From: Phycisphaerae bacterium
GTDB taxonomy: Bacteria; Planctomycetota; Phycisphaerae; UBA1845; Fen-1342
Length of the DNA stretch: 21,468 nucleotides
Assembly: GCA_020058145.1 (NCBI GenBank)
Contig: JAGVEP010000421.1
Span: 1 to 21,468, forward strand
Direction: 5' to 3'
This document shows, in pieces, positions 1 through 7,606 of the stretch. Positions within the stretch are counted from its first letter, which is position 1; each line of letters begins with the position of its first letter. The notes below the pieces were generated by a model that saw only the letters and a list, made by a program, of their open reading frames with translations, did not search any database and was not told where the DNA came from. Position numbers and translations under genes: made by a program.

Positions 1-1100
1 CGTGCGCGAACGACCGGCGCGTGGTTCGCCTGGCGTCCGCGGAAATCGCCCGCAGTATTGGCTTGGAATCGGTGCGCGTGCGGCGTGAATCGTTGCGGCA
101 GACGCTCACGGTGAACGCGGAAGTGGTCTACGACGCCACGATGTTCGCCCGCGTGACCGCGCGGGCGCCCGGCGTGGTCGCCCAGGTGCACAAAAACGTC
201 GGTGATGCGGTGCAGCGCGGCGAAGTGCTCGCGCTGGTCGATTCGAGCGAGCTCGGGAATGCCAAGGCGGCCGTGCTGACCGCGGCCACGACACTGCGGC
301 TCTGGGAGCGAAATCACGCCCGGCAACAACTCTTGCTTGCCCAGGGTATCGCCGCCGAACAAGAGGCCCTGGAGACCGAAACCAAGCTTGCGGAAAGCCG
401 CATCGAGCTGGCGCGGGCGCGACAACGGCTGCAGAACCTGGGTTTGTCCAATGCGCAGATCGAGCAGGTGATCGCGGGGGATGATACGTCGTCCCTGCTG
501 GAGCTGACGGCGCCGTTTGACGGCCTGGTCGTCGAGCGCGCCGCGACCATCGGCGAAGTCGTGGACATCATTGCGCCGCTGCTGGCCGTGGCGGGCACGA
601 CGTGCCTGTGGGCCATGCTCGACCTTGCGCAAGCCGACTTGCCGCAAGTTCAAGTCGGTCAGCCGGTCGTTTTGACGGTCGACGGAATGCGTGGCGAAGC
701 ATTCGCCGGCCGCGTCGCTTCCATCGACAGCCAGGCCGACCCGCGCACGCGCAGGATCAAGGCCCGCGCCGTAATTAAGAACGAGAGCGGCCTGTTGCGT
801 GCGCACAGCTTCGGCCGTGCGGAGGTTTCGCTGCGCGCGGGCGAGCCGGCGTTGCTCGTGCCGAAGGCGGCGGTGCAATGGGACGGTTGCTGCAACGTGG
901 TGTTCGTCGGCGAGTCCCAGACCCGGTTCCGTCCGCGCAAGCTCCGGCTGGGTTGCGAATCCGGTGACTTTTACGAAGTGCTGGAAGGTCTCAAGGGCGA
1001 CGAAGCGGTTGTCACGCAGGGCAGTTTCCTGCTTAAGACTGAAATCCTCAAAGACAGCATTGGCGCGGGCTGCTGCGAGGTGGAACAACTGGCCAAGTAA
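1..1100 (+). CDS. RND efflux periplasmic adaptor subunit (CusB/CzcB/HlyD type), 5' end outside window
   Basis: Membrane-fusion subunit of a tripartite heavy-metal efflux system, linking the inner-membrane pump to an outer-membrane channel. The reading frame is open to the left edge (first full codon at base 3), so the N-terminus with its signal peptide is missing; the GTG at 21 is only an internal codon. Visible parts in order are the first half of the barrel-sandwich (lipoyl-like) domain with ARAPGVVAQVHKNVGDAV, a charged Ala/Leu/Gln-rich hairpin coiled coil (about bases 260-480), the second lipoyl half with TAPFDGLVVERAATIGE, then a beta-barrel and membrane-proximal domain to the stop at 1100. 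The pump gene follows 24 bases later behind a GAGGGA ribosome site, so the two are co-transcribed. Family assignment is secure; the metal is inferred only from the partner pump. Confidence 0.88.
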   Translation, partial: CANDRRVVRLASAEIARSIGLESVRVRRESLRQTLTVNAEVVYDATMFARVTARAPGVVAQVHKNVGDAVQRGEVLALVDSSELGNAKAAVLTAATTLRLWERNHARQQLLLAQGIAAEQEALETETKLAESRIELARARQRLQNLGLSNAQIEQVIAGDDTSSLLELTAPFDGLVVERAATIGEVVDIIAPLLAVAGTTCLWAMLDLAQADLPQVQVGQPVVLTVDGMRGEAFAGRVASIDSQADPRTRRIKARAVIKNESGLLRAHSFGRAEVSLRAGEPALLVPKAAVQWDGCCNVVFVGESQTRFRPRKLRLGCESGDFYEVLEGLKGDEAVVTQGSFLLKTEILKDSIGAGCCEVEQLAK

Positions 1101-1124
1101 GGCCGCGCGACGAATGAGGGAGCC

Positions 1125-4100
1125 ATGCTGAATGCCGTCATCGCCTGGTCGCTGCAACACCGATTCATTGTCATGCTTGGCTCGGTCGTGCTCATCGCCG
1201 GCGGGCTGTACTCGTTGTCGCGCCTGCCCATCGACGCCTTTCCGGACACCACGCCGGTCCAGGTGCAGATCAACACGGTCGCCCCGGCGCTCGGGCCGCT
1301 CGAGATCGAGCAGCAGATCACCTTTTCCGTCGAGGCGGCCATCGGCGGGCTGCCCGGACTGACCGAGGTGCGCTCGATCTCGAAGTTCGGCCTTTCGCAG
1401 GTCACGGCGACGTTCGAGGACGGGATCGGCATTTACTTTGCGCGCCAGCTCATCAATGAGCGGCTCGGGACCGTCGAGCTGCCCACGGGCATCGAACGGC
1501 CGGAGATGGGTCCCGTCGCCACCGGCCTGGGCGAGATCTTCCACTACCTGGTTCGCGGCGCCGGTGAACACCCGCCGACGCTCATGGAGCTCACGACCAT
1601 CCACGACTGGATCATCCGGCCACAGCTTCGAACCGTGCCCGGCGTGGCCGAGGTCAACACGTGGGGCGGGCAACGCCAGCAGTACCACGTGCTGGTCGAC
1701 CCGGTGCGACTGGTCAAGCACGACCTGACGCTCGACGACGTGCTGGACGCGCTGCGCCACAACAACGTCACGGTGGGCGGCGGATACATCGTTCAGGCCG
1801 GCGAGGCCAGCCTGGTCCAGGGCATTGCGCTCACCACCGACACCGCCCAGATCGGCAACGTTGCCATCGCCGCGAAAGACGGCGTGTCCATCCGCATTCG
1901 CGACGTGGCCGACGTGCAATTGGGACACGAAATTCGTCGCGGCGGCGTCACCGCTGGTGGCCAGGGCGAGGCCGTCCTGGGCCTGGGATTCATGCTGATG
2001 GGTGAGAACAGCCATGCGGTCGCCAAGCGGCTGGAGGAGCGGCTCCAGGAAATCCGCAAGTCGCTGCCGGCAAATGTGGAGCTGCAACTCGTCTACGAGC
2101 GTACCGAGCTGGTCGATCACGTCATTGCCACGGTCAAACACAACCTGTATCTCGGCGCGATTCTGGTTGTCGCGGTGCTGTTTGCCTTTCTCGGGAATCT
2201 GCGGGCCGGGCTGATCGTGGCGCTGGCGATTCCGTTGGCGATGCTCTTCTCATTCAGCGCGATGCTGCAGTTTGGCATCACCGCCAGCCTGCTGAGCCTG
2301 GGGGCGATCGACTTCGGGCTAGTCGTGGACAGCTCGGTCATCATCGTTGAGAACTGCGTCCGCAAGCTCGCGCACGCGCGGCAGCGTGAGGAAGGGCCGG
2401 GTGTCGCGCCCGTCATCGACATCGTGCGTGACGCGGCGGTTGAAGTACGGCGCCCAACGATGTTCGGCGAGCTCATCATCATGATCGTCTACGTGCCGAT
2501 CCTGCTGCTGGAAGGCGTCGAGGGCAAGCTCTTTCGGCCGATGGCGCTGACCGTCATCTTCGCGCTGCTCAGTTCACTGATCTTCTCGCTCACGCTCACG
2601 CCCGTTCTTTGCAGCCTGTTCCTGTCCCGTAAGGTGAAAGAACGGGAAAACCTGCTCGTTCGGGTGGCCCAGCGGGTGTACCGGCCATTCGTTCGGCTCG
2701 CGCTGCGTTATCGCTGGCCCGTCATTGCCGGCACGGCGCTGCTGCTGGCCGGCGGCGCCTATCTCGCGTCCCGGCTCGGCACGGCCTTCATCCCGCGCCT
2801 CTACGAGGAGGCGATCGTCATCAACACCGTTCGACTGCCCGGGGTCTCACTGGACGAATCGCTCCGCTACAGCACGGCGATCGAGGGGATCATCCGCAAC
2901 AAATACCCCAACGAGGTCCGCGACGTGTGGAGCCGCACGGGCACAGCGGAGGTGGCCACGGATCCGATGGGGCTGGAGTTGACCGACGTCTTCATCACCC
3001 TCAAGCCCCGCGCGCAGTGGACGCGGGCCAAGACGCAGGCCGAGCTTACGAGTCTGATGGCCCAGGAGCTGTCCGGCCTACCCGCCATGCGCATGGTCTT
3101 CACCCAGCCCATCGAGATGCGCATCAACGAAATGACCGCCGGGATCCGCGCCGACGTCGGCGTCAAGATCTTCGGTGACGACTTGGACCAGCTCCGCGCC
3201 GCCGCGGCCGACGTGCAGGCGGTCTTGCGGTCGATTCACGGCAGCGCCGACGTGTTCACCGAGCCGATCACGGGCCAGCCCGTCCTGGAAATCCGCGTCG
3301 ATCAGGACGCGATCGCGCGGTACGGCGTGCCCGCGTCGCAGGTGCTCGACGTGGTGCAGGCGATTGGGGAGACGAAGGTGGGCGAGATTCGCGCGGGCCA
3401 ACGCCGTTTCGACCTGGTCGTGAAGCTCGCCGAACGGTACCGCCAGGATGCCAACGCTGTGGGCGGAATTCTCATCCCGACCACGACCGGCGAGCGGATT
3501 CCGCTCTCCAGTCTCGCCCAGATTCGCCAGACGGAAGGCCCTGCGACGATCACGCGCGAATGGCAGAAGCGGCGCAGCGTGGTGCAGTGCAACGTCCGCG
3601 GCCGCGATCTGGGCAGCTTCGTGGAGGAGGCGCGGCGCCGGATCGCGGACGCGGTACATCTGCCGACAGGCTATTACCTGACGTTCGGCGGCCAGTTCGA
3701 GCATTTGGAGCGGGCGAAAACCCGGCTCACGATCATCGTCCCGCTGGCGCTGGTTTCGATTCTCGTGCTGCTGTACTTCGGCACCGGCACGGTCCGCGAC
3801 GCCCTGATCGTGCTGACCGGCGCCCCGTTCGCGGCCCTCGGTGGGATCGTGAGCCTTTGGCTGCGGGGCATGGACTTCACGGTCTCGGCGGGGGTGGGCT
3901 TCGTGGCCGTGTGCGGCGTCGCGATGCTCAGCGGACTCATGCTCGTGTCGACCATCAAGCGGCAGATCGCCGAGGGCCTGTCCATGGACGAGGCGATTGA
4001 GCGCAGCCGGCTCATTCGCCTGCGCCCGATTCTGATGACCGCGCTCGTGGCGGCGCTCGGCTTTGTTCCGATGGCGCTGAACACCGGCGTGGGCGCAGAA

Positions 4101-4244
4101 GTGCAACGCCCGCTGGCCACCGTGGTTATCGGCGGTGTGATCGCGGACAACGTGCTGACGTTGCTCGCGCTGCCCGCGCTGTACTCGCTTTTCGGCCAGC
4201 GTCGGTCACGCGAGCCGGTCGACGAGGCATCGTGCGTGTCCTGA
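1125..4244 (+). CDS. CzcA/CusA-family heavy-metal efflux RND transporter
   Basis: Inner-membrane proton-driven pump of the HME-RND family, 1039 residues, the usual full length. It starts MLNAVIAWSLQHRFIVMLGS, the typical first membrane helix, preceded by GAGGGA 5 bases before ATG. The proton-relay helix TM4 reads GAIDFGLVVDSSVIIVEN, giving acidic residues D396, D402 and E409 in the D-x5-D-x6-E spacing of CzcA. The porter-domain segment PIEMRINE (662-669) resembles Co/Zn/Cd-type CzcA proteins rather than CusA, which has an arginine/asparagine version there. This favours a divalent cation over Cu(I)/Ag(I), but it is inference. Two large periplasmic loops lie between helices 1-2 and 7-8, and the final helices end near GVIADNVLTLLALPALYSLF. 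The DtxR-type regulator and ferritin-like protein downstream suggest that the system serves Fe, Mn, Zn or Co homeostasis. Confidence 0.95.
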   Translation: MLNAVIAWSLQHRFIVMLGSVVLIAGGLYSLSRLPIDAFPDTTPVQVQINTVAPALGPLEIEQQITFSVEAAIGGLPGLTEVRSISKFGLSQVTATFEDGIGIYFARQLINERLGTVELPTGIERPEMGPVATGLGEIFHYLVRGAGEHPPTLMELTTIHDWIIRPQLRTVPGVAEVNTWGGQRQQYHVLVDPVRLVKHDLTLDDVLDALRHNNVTVGGGYIVQAGEASLVQGIALTTDTAQIGNVAIAAKDGVSIRIRDVADVQLGHEIRRGGVTAGGQGEAVLGLGFMLMGENSHAVAKRLEERLQEIRKSLPANVELQLVYERTELVDHVIATVKHNLYLGAILVVAVLFAFLGNLRAGLIVALAIPLAMLFSFSAMLQFGITASLLSLGAIDFGLVVDSSVIIVENCVRKLAHARQREEGPGVAPVIDIVRDAAVEVRRPTMFGELIIMIVYVPILLLEGVEGKLFRPMALTVIFALLSSLIFSLTLTPVLCSLFLSRKVKERENLLVRVAQRVYRPFVRLALRYRWPVIAGTALLLAGGAYLASRLGTAFIPRLYEEAIVINTVRLPGVSLDESLRYSTAIEGIIRNKYPNEVRDVWSRTGTAEVATDPMGLELTDVFITLKPRAQWTRAKTQAELTSLMAQELSGLPAMRMVFTQPIEMRINEMTAGIRADVGVKIFGDDLDQLRAAAADVQAVLRSIHGSADVFTEPITGQPVLEIRVDQDAIARYGVPASQVLDVVQAIGETKVGEIRAGQRRFDLVVKLAERYRQDANAVGGILIPTTTGERIPLSSLAQIRQTEGPATITREWQKRRSVVQCNVRGRDLGSFVEEARRRIADAVHLPTGYYLTFGGQFEHLERAKTRLTIIVPLALVSILVLLYFGTGTVRDALIVLTGAPFAALGGIVSLWLRGMDFTVSAGVGFVAVCGVAMLSGLMLVSTIKRQIAEGLSMDEAIERSRLIRLRPILMTALVAALGFVPMALNTGVGAEVQRPLATVVIGGVIADNVLTLLALPALYSLFGQRRSREPVDEASCVS

Positions 4245-4250
4245 AGCCGG

Positions 4251-4256
4251 TATAAT
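4251..4256 (+). promoter_or_regulatory. Possible -10 element ahead of the metal regulator gene
   Basis: A perfect TATAAT lies just after the pump stop codon and 33 bases before the ATG at 4290. No good TTGACA-like partner is seen 16-18 bases upstream, so promoter function is inference from one hexamer in GC-rich DNA. If real, the regulator and ferritin-like gene could be transcribed separately from the pump. Confidence 0.35.
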
Positions 4257-4289
4257 CCTGCGTGGCGTCAGGCGGCCCCGGAGCGGCTC

Positions 4290-4835
4290 ATGGACACATG
4301 GAAGGAATACGACCAGAACGTCATCAGCCACAGTGCCGCCCACCATCTCATGGCGATCGACGACCTGATCGGGAAGCTGGGCTACGCCCGCGTCTCGGAC
4401 GTGGCCCGCCGACTGGGGATTACCCGCGGCAGCGTTTCCATCTCGCTCCGACCGCTGAAATCCGGCGGGCTCGTCGAGCAGGACGAGAACCGGCACTTGC
4501 GGCTGTCGGAGCACGGCCGGTCGCTGGTGGCCGGCATCAAGACCAAGCGGCACTTGATACAACGTCTTCTCGCGGAAGTCCTGGGCGTCGCCGCGGAGCA
4601 GGCGGAAATTGACGCGTGCAAGCTCGAGCACCTGCTCAGCAACCCGACCGCCCAGCGGCTCGTGGCTTTCCTGCGCTTCCTGGATTCCGACCCGCAGCGC
4701 GGACGGGCGTTCGTCGAAGCCTGGCGTGCTGCCGACGCGGCCTGCACGGGCGAGGCGGCGAGCTGCCCCACGTGTGAGACGGATTGTCTGGCGGCGCACG
4801 TGAGCGGGCCGACCCGCCCGAGGAGTCAGCGGTGA
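4290..4835 (+). CDS. DtxR/MntR-family metal-dependent transcriptional regulator with C-terminal cysteine cluster
   Basis: Cytoplasmic repressor that binds DNA when loaded with metal; 181 residues. An N-terminal winged helix (about 15-80) contains GYARVSDVARRLGITRGSVS, very close to MntR/IdeR proteins. The dimerisation domain (about 83-145) has H88 and the C110-x2-E113-H114 motif, matching the DtxR Cys102/Glu105/His106 ligand set rather than the MntR Glu/Glu/His set. By my alignment H18 occupies the position of DtxR Met10 or MntR Asp8, so the site looks mixed. There is no SH3-like third domain. Instead the tail has C152, C159, C162 and C166 in a CPTCETDC context, unusual for the family and possibly a second metal site. 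The ATG is chosen for its position after a GGAG motif and the family N-terminal length. The stop overlaps the ferritin-like start. It probably controls the adjacent pump and storage protein. Confidence 0.88.
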   Translation: MDTWKEYDQNVISHSAAHHLMAIDDLIGKLGYARVSDVARRLGITRGSVSISLRPLKSGGLVEQDENRHLRLSEHGRSLVAGIKTKRHLIQRLLAEVLGVAAEQAEIDACKLEHLLSNPTAQRLVAFLRFLDSDPQRGRAFVEAWRAADAACTGEAASCPTCETDCLAAHVSGPTRPRSQR

Positions 4836-5257
4836 CCAGCCTTTCGAACGCCGAGATCGTGCAGGAACTGAATCACCTGTTCGCCGAGGAACTGGATGCC
4901 GCCTTGCGGTACCTGCACCTGTCGCACGCGGTGCGGGGGATCAATCACCTGGTCGTCGGCCCCGTGTTCACCAAGGGGTTTCAGGAGACGATCGAGCACG
5001 CGGAGGTATTGGCGCACAAGATTCGCTCGCTGGGCGCGGTGCCGAAGCTGGACCTGAGCATCTCGCTGCCGCCCACGCCGCTGGACGCCAAGGAAGCTCT
5101 GGAAATGGCGCTGACCATCGAGGAGGCGGCGCTGGAGGCGTACCAGGACACCCTGCGGCGGGTGGAGGGCGACATTCCGCTCGAGGAGTTCATTCGGTCG
5201 CAGATTGTCGTCGAGTCGGAGCACGTGGCGGAGTTGAAGCAACTGCTCGTGGAGTAG
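4832..5257 (+). CDS. Ferritin-like / bacterioferritin-like diiron protein
   Basis: Predicted four-helix-bundle iron-binding protein of 141 residues, slightly shorter than bacterioferritin (about 158). The GTG start at 4832 is preferred over the in-frame start at 4784. It follows an AGGAG site at 4821-4825, overlaps the regulator stop in a GTGA arrangement, and begins right at the family N-terminus (SNAEIVQELNHLFAEELDAALRY). Candidate ligands are E19/E20 in helix A, H56 in helix B, E97/E98 in helix C and the E128-x2-H131 motif in helix D. Helix B is odd: the canonical ExxH appears as TIEH, with glutamates at 52 and 55 but threonine at 53, so the diiron site may be altered. Coupling to a DtxR-type regulator and a metal exporter suggests storage or detoxification of iron or a similar metal; oxidase activity is not established. 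Confidence 0.82.
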   Translation: MTSLSNAEIVQELNHLFAEELDAALRYLHLSHAVRGINHLVVGPVFTKGFQETIEHAEVLAHKIRSLGAVPKLDLSISLPPTPLDAKEALEMALTIEEAALEAYQDTLRRVEGDIPLEEFIRSQIVVESEHVAELKQLLVE

Positions 5258-5272
5258 CCGCCGGATGCGGAA

Positions 5273-5330
5273 TGGTGGGCGGTGCCCACCCTACGAGAAA
5301 ATGCGAAAGGTGGGCAGTGCCCACCCTACG
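5273..5330 (+). repeat. Two direct copies of a 7+3+7 palindrome (family 1)
   Basis: Two copies of GGTGGGC-NNN-GCCCACC followed by CTACG occur at 5274-5295 and 5309-5330, with loops GGT and AGT and a 35-base offset. They fill most of the spacer between the ferritin-like stop and the SDR start. The SDR ribosome site (GAGGAA) begins at the very edge of the second copy, so the hairpin could influence SDR translation or end the upstream transcript. Further copies are at 12083-12138, 16082-16098 and 16208-16229. Confidence 0.85.
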
Positions 5331-5341
5331 AGGAACGCAGG

Positions 5342-6040
5342 ATGCCAACGCGGACGTGCGTTATCACCGGTGCCAGCCGAGGGATCGGTCTGGCCACTGC
5401 ACTGCGGTTTGCGAAAGACGGTTACGCGGTCGTCGGCGCTGCTCGCGACGCTACGGGTCTGGCGGCTGCGGCCAAGCAGATCACGGCTTCTGGCGGCGAA
5501 TGCGAGGCCGTCGCGACCGACATGGCGGTGCCGGAAAACGCCGGGCGGCTGATCGACGCCGCGGTGCAGCGGTTCGGCCGCGTGGATGTGCTGGTAAATA
5601 ACGCCGGCTGCGCACCGCTGGGGCCGATTGACGAAATTAGCGCGGCGGAGTTCGAACAGACGTACCGGCTGAACATCGCCGCTGTTTTTCACACGACTCA
5701 GGCAGTTTGGCCGGTGATGAAACGCCAGGGCGGCGGGGTGATCGTCAACATTTCGTCCGTCGCCTCGGTGGACCCGTTTGCGGGCTTTGCGGTGTACGGG
5801 GCGAGCAAGGCGTGGGTAAGTTTGTTCTCGCAGGCGGTCGCGGCGGAGGGGCAGCCGCTCGGGATTCGCGTTTTTGCCGTCGCGCCGGGTGCTGTGGAGA
5901 CGAAGCTGATGCGCTCGGCGTTCCCGGACTTCCCGGCGGACCGCACGCTGGCGCCGGAAGAGGTCGCCGCGGTGATCCACGGGCTGTGCGACGAGACGTG
6001 GACACACTGCACGGGGCAGACGATCTTCGTGCGGAAATGA
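5342..6040 (+). CDS. SDR-family NAD(P)-dependent oxidoreductase
   Basis: Classical short-chain dehydrogenase/reductase, 232 residues, cytoplasmic; substrate unknown. The Rossmann glycine motif TGASRGIG is at 9-16, the structural NNAG at 86-89, N111 in LNIAAVF, catalytic S139, and Y152-x3-K156 in YGASK, so the full catalytic tetrad is present. A basic/hydrophobic VGAARD after strand 2 (about residues 31-36) would fit NADP preference, which is inference. The ATG at 5342 is chosen because the 20 residues upstream in the longer frame are only translated repeat DNA, and an AGGAA site sits 6 bases before it. It is separated from the ferritin-like gene by two palindromes, and a long inverted repeat follows the stop, so it may be monocistronic. 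Confidence 0.9.
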   Translation: MPTRTCVITGASRGIGLATALRFAKDGYAVVGAARDATGLAAAAKQITASGGECEAVATDMAVPENAGRLIDAAVQRFGRVDVLVNNAGCAPLGPIDEISAAEFEQTYRLNIAAVFHTTQAVWPVMKRQGGGVIVNISSVASVDPFAGFAVYGASKAWVSLFSQAVAAEGQPLGIRVFAVAPGAVETKLMRSAFPDFPADRTLAPEEVAAVIHGLCDETWTHCTGQTIFVRK

Positions 6041-6045
6041 GATTC

Positions 6046-6127
6046 ACCACGGAGGCACAGAGAACACAGAGAAGAGAGGTCTTTTCAGTTTTCACGGTTT
6101 TCTCTGTGTTCTCTGTGCCTCTGTGGT
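6046..6127. repeat. 28-base inverted repeat, possible transcription terminator
   Basis: Arms 6046-6073 and 6100-6127 (ACCACGGAGGCACAGAG... and its complement) match at 27 of 28 positions around a 26-base loop. The sequence starts 5 bases after the SDR stop and is followed by TTTTC, so it could act as a terminator. Its purine-rich CACGGAGGCACAGAG wording looks like a dispersed element rather than a simple terminator. Confidence 0.8.
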
Positions 6128-6156
6128 TTTCTTGCATGTTTTGAGCGTGGTGCCCC

Positions 6157-6291
6157 ATGTTCAACCCGGCGGGGCAGAGACGGCCGCAAGCGACAGAGGA
6201 ATACGCGCGGTCACGGGCGGCCCTACGGGCCTGGCTGGAACACGCGGGGGAGGAAGGCGGCCTCGAACATGATTCGCATTGCGGGCGCTGA
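6157..6291 (+). CDS. Possible small ORF, 44 residues, unknown
   Basis: An ATG-initiated frame, MFNPAGQRRPQATEEYARSR then ALRAWLEHAGEEGG, runs to a TGA at 6289-6291 and overlaps the next gene start (6269) by 23 bases. The composition is a plausible amphipathic helix, but there is no clear ribosome site and no recognised family. It could be a leader peptide coupled to the multi-HTH gene or a chance frame. Confidence 0.3.
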   Translation: MFNPAGQRRPQATEEYARSRAALRAWLEHAGEEGGLEHDSHCGR

Positions 6292-7495
6292 CGGCCGGCT
6301 GGCTCACTTTGCCGCTACGCACCAGGTAGCCCTGGGCGTGCTCCGCGTCCTGGAGGCGACGAGCCAGGGGCTGAGGTTCCAGGCTATCGCGGCGCGTCTG
6401 GCAACGGACGGCGTCAGTTCAGACGCGCAGTACATCCGCAACGTGTTGCAGAAACTCCGGAGCATCGGCATCGTGCGCCGCGAGAAAAGAGGACTCTATT
6501 CGCGGGCGGCGGGCTATGCCGTTACGGTAATCGGAAGTCCGGGCACCGCGGGCCCGCTGTGCTGGTCGCCGCAGCAGGCGCGACGGCAAGCCGAGGCTCG
6601 AGCGCGTGGCAAAATCCGCATTGTGGGCCGCGAGGGTCGGGCCGTGCAGTTCACCGCGGCGCAGCATGTGGCCCTGGGCGTGCTCCGCGAACTGAAGGCG
6701 TCCAATTGCGGCATGAAATCCACGACTATCGCCGCGCGTCTGGCTGAGCGCCAGGTGGATTGCGACCTGCAGCGCGTCATCGATACGCTGGTGCGGCTAC
6801 GCGACGCCGGACTGGTGCACATGAATGAGCAACGGCGCTGGGTGCTGGACTCGGACTATGTCGTCACGGTTATCAAACCGCCGTCCCGAGTCGCGCCGCA
6901 CTGGACCCAGACTGAACTAGACTGGACCCAGACCGATCGAGAGTTGTCGCACCGGCTGGGCCTCAGCCGGGAGCGCATCCGGCAGATACGGCGCGAACAG
7001 GGGATAGCCGATCCGCCTTTTAAGCATCTTCAACAGCCAACGATCGCATTCCGCCTCTGGTTGCGTCAGAATCGTGCGCGTGCGGGTGCGCTCACCGCGG
7101 AGCAACTCGCAACCGAGAGCGGGTGCAAGTTGCACCGCGAGACAATCGCCCGACATATGCTGGCGGAAGGCATTGCATGGGTCTGGCGGTCGCAAGCGAG
7201 GCCGGATTACTGGTTGTATTGCAACTGGGCTTTGCCTAGCTGGGACCTCGCTGACATCTGGGGCCGGTCAACAAGACGGTTCGCGATCTGGCGTTTGCGG
7301 GGCCACTATCGGCGACCGCAATGGAACCGGCTCACGATTCACAAGAAGAAAGGCACGCCCGAGTACGAAGAGTATTGCAAGGCTCTGGAAGCCGAGCGGC
7401 GTAAAGCACAGGCCTACCGACGCGCGCTGGTGCAGGGCCCGAAGGCTGCGTGTCGCGGCGGCAGCGGCCCTGAGGCGGAAGCCCCAAGTACGTGA
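6269..7495 (+). CDS. Unrecognised protein with duplicated winged-helix domains and additional HTH segments
   Basis: Not assigned to a known family; 408 residues. The first 200 residues are an internal duplication: residues 2-88 (IRIAGADGR to AVTVI) and 116-202 (IRIVGREGR to VVTVI) align throughout, sharing the QVALGVLR/HVALGVLR helix, an IAARLA helix and an LRxxGxV wing, the layout of a winged helix. A third helix-turn-helix follows at 222-246 (RELSHRLGLSRERIRQIRRE), similar to sigma-70 region 4. A possible fourth is at 275-302 (LTAEQLATESGCKLHRETI), and a weaker one at 323-348 is rich in Trp and Arg. The tail is basic then low complexity. No signal or membrane segment is seen, so it is presumably a cytoplasmic nucleic-acid-binding protein. 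Its start overlaps a possible small ORF, and it converges with the VapBC-like pair. A role in regulation or in a mobile or defence element is possible, but nothing in the sequence settles it. Confidence 0.7.
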   Translation: MIRIAGADGRLAHFAATHQVALGVLRVLEATSQGLRFQAIAARLATDGVSSDAQYIRNVLQKLRSIGIVRREKRGLYSRAAGYAVTVIGSPGTAGPLCWSPQQARRQAEARARGKIRIVGREGRAVQFTAAQHVALGVLRELKASNCGMKSTTIAARLAERQVDCDLQRVIDTLVRLRDAGLVHMNEQRRWVLDSDYVVTVIKPPSRVAPHWTQTELDWTQTDRELSHRLGLSRERIRQIRREQGIADPPFKHLQQPTIAFRLWLRQNRARAGALTAEQLATESGCKLHRETIARHMLAEGIAWVWRSQARPDYWLYCNWALPSWDLADIWGRSTRRFAIWRLRGHYRRPQWNRLTIHKKKGTPEYEEYCKALEAERRKAQAYRRALVQGPKAACRGGSGPEAEAPST

Positions 7496-7533
7496 CGCGC
7501 GCGGCCAAGCTCAGCGCCGCGGTTCGGATGCCG

Positions 7534-7606
7534 AGTCCTTCGCCGGCACCGGACCCGCGAGCAGGACGTATTCCTCCGGCGCCGTGCGGTCGCCGTCGCA
7601 GATCAG
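7534..7606 (-). pseudogene. 73-base remnant copy of an acyl-CoA dehydrogenase 3' end
   Basis: Read on the minus strand this fragment encodes GDRTAPEEYVLLAGPVPAKD. It aligns without gaps to the last codons of the complete dehydrogenase at 8346-8418, with about 64 of 73 bases identical by eye. The stop is replaced: the frame continues with SASEPRR. It begins just at the end of the VapC-like gene, so the toxin-antitoxin pair is flanked by direct repeats of this gene end. Confidence 0.75.

Noticed and set aside
3078..4106. Long antisense frame of 342 codons across the RND pump gene
   Set aside because: Arg/His/Glu-rich shadow produced by GC-rich codons of the pump; no family features, and the plus-strand gene is certain.
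4784..4831. Upstream start for the ferritin-like protein
   Set aside because: It would overlap the regulator by about 50 bases without a ribosome site; GTG 4832 has AGGAG and the GTGA overlap.
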